7,097 nucleotides of DNA from Methanobacterium sp. (lineage in GTDB: Archaea; Methanobacteriota; Methanobacteria; Methanobacteriales; Methanobacteriaceae), in the NCBI GenBank assembly GCA_009712615.1, contig WASR01000180.1, positions 1 through 7,097 of the forward strand, written 5' to 3'. The notes under the pieces are model-generated. The model was not told where the DNA came from. It saw only the letters and a program-made list of their open reading frames with translations, and searched no databases. The position numbers and the translations under genes are program-made. Below are positions 6,201-7,097 of this stretch, one piece after another. How positions within the stretch are numbered: position 1 is the first letter of the stretch; each line of letters starts with the position of its first letter.

Positions 6201-7097
6201 GAATAGCAGGTTTTGATATAGGTGGAGCAAATACGGATTTAGCAGTTGTTGAACTGGATGAATCAGGTGATATAACAGATATAAAAACAGATTTTAGTTA
6301 CCTTCCAATGTGGGAACGTAAAGATGATCTTGTCAAGGTTTTAAAGGAATTACTAGAACCCTTCGGTGAAGTTGATGCTGTTGGAATTTCAATGACAGCA
6401 GAACTGGTGGATGCTTACAAAACAAAAAAAGAAGGGGTTGAAGATATAGCTTCAAAATCCAATGATGCCTTCGATGTGCCGGTGGGTTTTGTTGGTTTAG
6501 ATGGGATGATGAGTCTTAAAGAAGTGTTAAACGATCCTTTGAAGGCTGCAGCTGCAAATTGGGTTGCAACTGCCCCACTTGCAGCTAAAATTAAACAGGA
6601 CACCATACTTCTTGACACTGGAAGTACAACCACCGATATTATTCCTATAAAGCAGGGTAGTGAGTGGGCCCTTGGAAGATCAGATCTTGAAAGGTTGCAA
6701 ACTGGTGAACTGGTTTACTCGGGTACTTTGAGAACAAATGTGGCTGCTCTTGTGGAGAAGGTTCCTTTAAATGATACAATGGCAAGGGTTGCATCAGAAC
6801 TTTTTGCAGTAACTGCAGATGTTCACATGGTTTTGGGTAACATAAGCAAGGAAAATTACAGTGGAGTCACCATGGATGGTGCTGGAAAATCCATTGTTGA
6901 CTGCAGGAGGAGAATTTCAAGGGTTGTTTGTGGAGATCTAGAGGTTCTAAGTACTGATGATATTGAAAACATCGCAGCCTACATCTACTCTGAACAGGTT
7001 AGAAAAATTTCAGAAGCCTTAAAAGAGGTTTCAAACCGGAATCACATTTACCACGTGGTCACCACGGGTTTGGGAATGGATATAATTGCCTCCATGG
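6197..7097 (+). CDS. mfnF: MfnF-like methanofuran-intermediate synthase (partial, 3' end outside window)
   Basis: MfnF condenses gamma-glutamyltyramine with the phosphorylated aminomethylfuran unit to build the core of methanofuran; it belongs to a hydantoinase/oxoprolinase-like family with an ASKHA (actin/hexokinase-type) fold. The 300 visible codons show [14 protein letters not shown] (6-19, phosphate-1-like loop), [16 protein letters not shown] (66-81), [14 protein letters not shown] (138-151, phosphate-2-like loop) and VTTGLGMD (288-295, a glycine-rich adenosine/phosphate segment near the window end). The pattern is a good match to the archaeal family, which is only slightly longer than this fragment. 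ATG 6197 overlaps the mfnD TGA by four bases (ATGA), implying translational coupling. No stop is reached by 7097. The next gene downstream could be another mfn gene, but it lies outside the window. Confidence 0.85.
   Translation, partial: MRIAGFDIGGANTDLAVVELDESGDITDIKTDFSYLPMWERKDDLVKVLKELLEPFGEVDAVGISMTAELVDAYKTKKEGVEDIASKSNDAFDVPVGFVGLDGMMSLKEVLNDPLKAAAANWVATAPLAAKIKQDTILLDTGSTTTDIIPIKQGSEWALGRSDLERLQTGELVYSGTLRTNVAALVEKVPLNDTMARVASELFAVTADVHMVLGNISKENYSGVTMDGAGKSIVDCRRRISRVVCGDLEVLSTDDIENIAAYIYSEQVRKISEALKEVSNRNHIYHVVTTGLGMDIIASM

Overview
The window looks like chromosomal DNA from a methanogenic archaeon, most likely of the Methanobacterium/Methanobacteriaceae group. It is AT-rich, genes are preceded by strong GGAGG-type ribosome binding sites and archaeal BRE/TATA-like boxes, and it encodes two methanofuran (C1-carrier coenzyme) biosynthesis enzymes plus an archaeal RuvC-like DUF460 protein. 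No tRNA, rRNA, CRISPR array or intact insertion sequence was seen.

Layout: 1-274 is non-coding, with a 10-bp inverted repeat (38-47/62-71), a TATA-rich patch and a likely U-tract terminator for the next gene. On the minus strand, 1213-275 encodes a ten-helix EamA/DMT-family transporter. Its divergent partner is truA (1370-2188, tRNA pseudouridine synthase). Next comes a DUF460/COG2433-type protein whose coding sequence is split into two frames (2263-2805 and 2898-3695). A UDP-GlcNAc 2-epimerase (wecB, 3797-5104) follows with an unusual C-terminal tail. Last are mfnD (5181-6200, tyramine--L-glutamate ligase) and the 5' 300 codons of mfnF (6197 to the window end), which overlap by ATGA and are probably one operon for methanofuran assembly.

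Two observations stand out. First, the DUF460 gene is interrupted by a one-base frame change exactly at G GGA AAT (2793-2799), which has the form of a canonical -1 slippery heptamer (X XXY YYZ). The zero-frame stop lies two codons later. The downstream frame is open across the junction and continues the family's pattern, so this is a recent frameshift, a sequencing error or possibly programmed -1 frameshifting. Second, the WecB epimerase carries about 65 extra C-terminal residues. They resemble the N-terminal part of a Uma2-family (PD-(D/E)XK-like) domain, and the resemblance seems to continue in frame past the stop codon, suggesting a captured fragment of a decayed gene.

The remaining genes are ordinary housekeeping or metabolic genes. 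Family assignments come from motif recognition by eye, without a database search.
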